A stretch of 64,000 nt of DNA, taken from NCBI RefSeq assembly GCF_018294505.1, contig NC_057802.1, positions 555,237,716-555,301,715 of the forward strand, written 5' to 3'. Every line of letters begins with the position of its first letter. The stretch's first letter is position 1. A program made the position numbers and the translations under genes. The DNA is from Triticum aestivum. Its lineage: Eukaryota; Streptophyta; Magnoliopsida; Poales; Poaceae. Of the stretch, positions 60,229 through 64,000 are shown piece by piece. Below the pieces are notes generated by a model that was not told where the DNA came from, did not search any database, and saw only the letters and a list, made by a program, of their open reading frames with translations.

Positions 60229-61160
60229 CTAGCTAAGATCGATTGTATTTAAATTGTAGTCTTCATTTCTCGATTGTATTTCGACATATGGAAATGACAT
60301 TTCTTCTATTCTAGACCTCATGAATATTTATTTATGTTTATTCTGGTATTTAACAATTTTTATTTAGGTTTATTCTGGTATATATTGAATTTCTAACTCA
60401 CAAAAAGTATTGAATTTGTTAATATTTTTTAACTCATGAATATTTTTAATTTCATGGGCACTTTTTGAATTCATGATATTTTTTCATATCATCAATGTTT
60501 CTAAAAATATTCAGATTCATAAAATGCCAAAACATTTTATCAATACACAATTTGATGATATTTCAATTCAAAAATTTCAAAAAAAAATTGATTATTTTTC
60601 AATTATAATTTTCAATTGACGCCATTTCCTAAGAATTATAGATGCAACTAAAATCGAAAAAAAAGTTTGTACGCACATTGCTATTCATCAAGTACTTATG
60701 GCGCATCCCTAGGAGGTGCGCCATTGGTATACAAATTTTTATTTAAGTTTATTCTGGTATTGAATTTCTAACTCACAAAAAGTATTGAATTTGTTAATAT
60801 TTTTTGAACTCATGAATATTTTTAAATTTCATGGGCACTTTTTGAATTCATGAATATTTTTTATATTCATAAATGTTTTCTAAAAAATTATTAGATGCGA
60901 CTAAAAATCCAAAAAAATATTTTCAAATAACAAGTTTGATGATATTTTGTCATATTCATAAATATTTTCAAATAAAAATTTGATGATATTTTTTCACATT
61001 CATGAATGTTTTCAAATTTGATCGTCATTTTCTAAAAAATTATTAGATGCAACTAAAAATCCAAAAAAAAGTTAGTAATGGCGCACCAGTGGAAGGTGCG
61101 CCATTGCTATCACTGTGTTTATGGCGCACCCCTAGATGGTGCGCCATTGCTAACCTTCCC
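60229..61160. repeat. Transposase 3' flank and internal copy of subterminal repeats
   Basis: AT-rich 3' flank with repeated TTTGAATTCATGAATATTTTT-like units (about 60420-61020). Four GGCGCACC/GGTGCGCC motifs lie at about 60700-61155, like those at the element's left end. No terminus follows them. Confidence 0.7.
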
Positions 61161-61600
61161 CCCTCTGTATGTAGGTATGTGCTGTCCATCTCGCTAACCC
61201 TCCCATCGCCCCCTGCGCCCGCTCCACCGCCGCCGACGACCCCCGTGCCCGCTCCACCGCCGCTGACGACCCTCGCACCCGACGACCCCCGCGCCCGCTC
61301 CACCACCGCCGCCCGCCTGCGCCCGCTCCCCTCGCCCTCCCCGGCCCAGCACCGAGCAGAGCCCAGAAAGCCTCGCCGCCGTCGCCCCCTGCCCTCCCCT
61401 GCCCGCTCGGCTGGCCGTGCCGGCCCCGTCGAGGCTGCAGTCCCTCCACTCCGCCCCCGCCTTCCCCTACCTCCGCGGCTGGTCCTTCCCCTTCGACGCG
61501 CCGGACACCCACCACCCCAAGTTACTGCCTTTCCCAATCTCGCCTCCATCCTCTTCCTCGCCGGCCGCGGCTTGTGCTTATTTTTACTTTTGTGATCTCC
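61161..61600 (+). other. GC-rich probable 5' exon or captured exon
   Basis: Pyrimidine-rich, C-rich block (about 61195-61560) resembling the 5' exons of CACTA second genes (compare 35490-35945). One frame gives FPYLRGWSFPFDAPDTHHPK, which could be a host-derived exon. I cannot name it. Confidence 0.35.
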
Positions 61601-62777
61601 TACTTGATGGTAAAGTGGTTCAGAAACTTGGAGTAAACTGTAATTGCAATTTTTGTTGGTTGTGTGCTGATTTAGAGTAGCATTTGCATTGGTGTAATCT
61701 TAGATTGTTTCTTATTTTGATCATGGTCATCATAATGTGCTTTGTATTTGTATGTTGCTGTTTGTAGTATTTTGGATGCCCAAATGTGCTCCAATTTTTA
61801 TGGATCTAGATATATTGGAATGAGGATTGTCTCTATATGATAAGTTCCATGTGCTGCATGCCTGCATTGTCTCATGATTATGCGGTTTCCCAAGTTTCAT
61901 ATAGTTCGGTTGTAGTATTATGAATGCCTATGTGTGCTCCAAGGTTTATAGGTTGACGTGAATAGGAATGAAAGTTATCTGATTATCTCCCTGTATGATA
62001 AGTTCCCTTTGGTGCATTGTATGTATTACAGCTGTACTTATGGCAGCTATTGATGCCTCTCATTCTCTTGTATCTTGAATCCATAGGAAGCGTTTGATTC
62101 TTCGTTTGATAGGGTCATTACAGTCCTATTTTGCTTGAAAAAGTGGGAGGATCATGTGGTGATGAACTCAACTATGTTAACAGAACTTTTAAACTGTTGT
62201 TAGTAAACTCTGTTCCGTAATTTTGAGATGGCAGATGTTTGTTTGATAGGATGCACAACACATGAGATAAATGGAAATCTTGTCAGATAGAACTAGAGGA
62301 ACCTGAGTAGTTTGGTACGTCAACATGTGGTTTCATAACATTTATAACACCGGTGAACTACCGAATCCTTCATCAGAGGACAAGAAAGCCTCACGGTTTT
62401 CACTTTATCTGATTCTTTTGGGTTTTCTTCTTAGGAATGCTTTATTTCATAAGTAGGCTTGCATGCATGCGTCAATGGATCGGTTGCTTCATGCTATGGG
62501 TTGGAGTCAGCATGGATAAGAACTTTGGCCTTTTGGGGGTACCTTTTTGTAGTAGCAAGGACCATGTACTATCTGAAGTTGGAAATGTTGACTGATTTCC
62601 TCTCCTTATAGCTACATTTACTTCAGCATTTTAATTTGAGAAACTGTAGTTCCCTATCCGAACTGCTAATGAAACTGTAGCTTTTTTTATCCCACGGTCC
62701 CCCTCTTTAAAAAGCATTCTATGTTACTGCTTTCCTTGTGTAAAACTTTGCTGTTTCTAACTGTTCTTTTTCCTCCC
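61601..62777. other. Intron-like non-coding DNA
   Basis: T-rich, gene-intron-like sequence without frames over 60 codons. A partial duplication (TGTAGTATTTTGGATGCCCA and TGTAGTATTATGAATGCCTA, about 61764 and 61913) is present. Confidence 0.4.
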
Positions 62778-62783
62778 TTCAGT

Positions 62784-62901
62784 CAGAAAAATTGGTCCCC
62801 TTGAAGAGGTAGAAGTCAAACTTTGGGTGAACCACTTTAGCATCAAGTTTGGGGAATCAACTGTCTTTCACTACAGTACTTTTGTGATCTCCTACTCCTG
62901 A
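62784..62901 (+). pseudogene. Possible Argonaute N-domain exon fragment
   Basis: Preceded by a strong acceptor (TTTTTCCTCCCTTCAG at about 62767-62782). In the frame two bases later it reads RKIGPLEEVEVKLWVNHFSI, then KFGESTVFHY. The pattern V-x-L-x-VNHF-x-x-K-F...T-x-x-HY is that of the N-terminal domain of plant AGO2/AGO3-type Argonautes. It stops soon after (FVISYS-stop). That tail shares about 20 bp (CTTTTGTGATCTCCTACT) with 61588-61605, suggesting a rearrangement junction. Only one exon-sized piece is seen, so no working protein. Identification is from pattern memory. Confidence 0.4.
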
Positions 62902-63390
62902 ATCTTACTACTACAAGCACAAGCAGTACAAATAAGACTAGAATTTACTCTGAATTTTGATAGTAAGAAGAAGAATGAAAATGCAAGGAGTAAATAAGAA
63001 TAAGAATAAGAATTTTTCTTATGATATGATGATGAGGCAAATCACTAGCAGATAACTGCCAAGAATGCATGACTATTTTACTCTGCCTAAGAATATGCAT
63101 GTCTTGTTTTCTGGTTATGGATATTGTATAGTACTATCTTATTTTACACTGTGAATCCAACACCAGTGGTGCTGCTTTGTTTCATTGATCACATTGTGGT
63201 GCCTGGCACATTTGCCCCATCACTTCGTTACCTCTTTCTCCTGAAATGTTGATTAATTTCCGTTTATCTCTCTCACACACATGGCAAGCAAGGGTGTCTG
63301 AGTGTGTGAAAAAATACTAAACTAATCCAACCACTAAAGCACTAGGTCACTACTATTGGTTGATGTCAAGAAACATGCTGATTAATTTTT
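62902..63390. other. Non-coding spacer
   Basis: AT-rich DNA with a short AAGAATAAGAATAAG run (about 62990-63015). No gene seen. Confidence 0.4.
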
Positions 63391-63487
63391 GTTTTGGTTG
63401 AGAATCGGGCACCTTCTAAGTCAAGAAAATTGGGCATGACCTTTGCTAATTTTCTTGACCTAGGAGTGCCCCAATCTCAACCGAAAC
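63391..63487. repeat. Hairpin with 40-bp arms
   Basis: Arms GTTTTGGTTGAGAATCGGGC... (63391-63431) and its near complement ending GCCCCAATCTCAACCGAAAC (63448-63487), with a loop of about 16 bases. Could be a small MITE or a foldback RNA source. Confidence 0.75.
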
Positions 63488-63509
63488 GGGGGGGGGGGGG
63501 GGGGGGGGG
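63488..63509 (+). repeat. Run of 22 G
   Basis: Homopolymer directly after the hairpin. Its length in the assembly is unreliable. Confidence 0.9.
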
Positions 63510-63590
63510 TTAGGAAGATGCTGCCTGCTCATCAAAGCTAACCATCTCCCCCTTTTCACTCCTTTTCCTTTGTCTTTTGTGGGTTGCAAG

Positions 63591-63790
63591 GAAGCTACTG
63601 GTTCCATCCCAAAACACCTAGCAACAACACACTAACATGTTCCATCCCAAAACACCTAGGCAATATCACAAACATCTCTCAATTGTTCCTTGACAATAAC
63701 CAACTTCTTGGCGACATTCCTCGAGAATTAGGTTATTTGGTCAACTTAGAGATCTTGTTCCTTGACAATAACCAACTTTTTGACCAAACT
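63591..63790 (+). pseudogene. Captured LRR receptor-like fragment
   Basis: One frame from 63663 reads NITNISQLFLDNNQLLGDIP, then RELGYLVNLEILFLDNNQLF: two leucine-rich repeats of the plant receptor-kinase type (LxxNxLxGxIPxxLGxLxxL). GSIPKHL just upstream is part of a third. The 21-bp segment GTTCCATCCCAAAACACCTA is duplicated at 63601 and 63639. It ends about 20 bp before the coding start of the next gene. No kinase or signal peptide is present. Confidence 0.65.
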
Positions 63791-63811
63791 TTTTTCCTAT
63801 TTAGAGCGAAC

Positions 63812-64000
63812 ATGGCCCACAACGATGAGGCCGTCGGTTCGGGCAAGCAATTCTGGGAGCTGTCCCAAGAGATGGAGGAAGAACCTCACCGCTATGAGGA
63901 CGCCGCGGAAGACACCGATCCCGACTACACAACCCCTAGTGGCGTCGGGGATGACACCACTGATGGTGCCGCCGAGGATGCCACCACTGATGATGGCAGC
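63812..64000 (+). CDS. Start of CACTA second-gene protein (cut by window end)
   Basis: ATG at 63812 after an acceptor-like TTTTTTCCTATTTAG. 63 residues are visible: MAHNDEAVGSGKQFWELSQE, then an acidic stretch with EEEPHRYEDAAEDTDPDYTT and repeated DDTTDGAAEDATTDD. The strongly acidic N-terminus and position downstream of a TNP2 gene fit the TNPA-like partner protein of wheat CACTA elements. No domain is within the window, so the call leans on context. Confidence 0.5.
   Translation, partial: MAHNDEAVGSGKQFWELSQEMEEEPHRYEDAAEDTDPDYTTPSGVGDDTTDGAAEDATTDDGS

Larger units (their letters stand above)
55874..64000 (+). mobile_element. CACTA 5, transposase-bearing element (right end beyond window)
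   Basis: Starts CACTACTACGAAAACGGC, preceded by TAA (likely target site). Subterminal repeats of TAATGGCGCACC...GGTGCGCCATTA lie at 55900-56245 and again at 60690-61160. Two genes are in plus orientation: TNP2-type transposase (56697-60228) and the start of a second gene (63812 on). No right terminus is seen before 64000. Whether 61.2-64 kb belongs to the same element is inferred from the second gene. Confidence 0.7.

Noticed and set aside
61043..61595. Pro-rich plus frame and Gly/Arg-rich minus frame
   Set aside because: Both come from one CCGCC-rich block with no start context.

Overview
The window is a plant nuclear sequence, almost certainly from a Triticeae genome (wheat, Aegilops or barley relatives). 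It has nested LTR retrotransposons and CACTA transposons, LTR ends of the Angela/BARE, Sabrina and Fatima type, plant splice signals, and degenerate F-box/FBD, B3 and LRR gene relatives. No intact single-copy gene, tRNA, rRNA or CRISPR array was seen. Family names (Angela, Sabrina, Fatima) come from recognition of typical termini; no database search was run.

Layout. Bases 1-6273 hold an Angela-type Copia element folded into a large inverted repeat: LTR, leader and 5' gag in both orientations around a 46-bp centre. It sits in the 5' LTR of a Sabrina-like (Athila-lineage) element whose internal part runs 7032-11245. The Sabrina 3' LTR is cut into four pieces (11246-11339, 25080-25584, 34377-35163, 41302-41438) by three later insertions, each with its own target-site duplication: a 13.7-kb Tekay/Del-type chromovirus with 4-kb LTRs (11340-25079, TSD TTTTT), an 8.8-kb Fatima-like Gypsy element without pol (25585-34376, TSD CCCCT), and a 6.1-kb CACTA transposon without transposase (35164-41301, TSD TCA).

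To the right, 41.6-43.25 kb is a broken F-box/FBD gene, the most host-like locus here. It is followed by one end of another CACTA element (to 44436) and 2.3 kb of anonymous AT-rich DNA (44437-46727). From 46728 there is a piece of an Angela LTR, then a second Angela element in minus orientation (47082 to at least 55685). Its pol is split by a CACTA element carrying a spliced B3-like gene (49019-53315, TSD TGA). Its integrase region is split by a CACTA fragment (from 55686), which is itself interrupted by another CACTA element (from 55874 to past the window end).

That last CACTA carries a nearly complete but triply damaged TNP2-type transposase (56697-60228) and, at the window edge, the first exon of its second gene. 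Between the two lie short segments resembling captured host exons: one like the N domain of an Argonaute, one with LRR-kinase repeats.

The elements are mostly decayed, and their genes do not form a host pathway. The points most worth following are the palindromic Angela copy, the extra dsRBD-like leader ORF of the chromovirus, the spliced antisense gene in the Fatima-like element, the B3 gene in a CACTA, and the host-exon mosaic at 61.2-63.8 kb.
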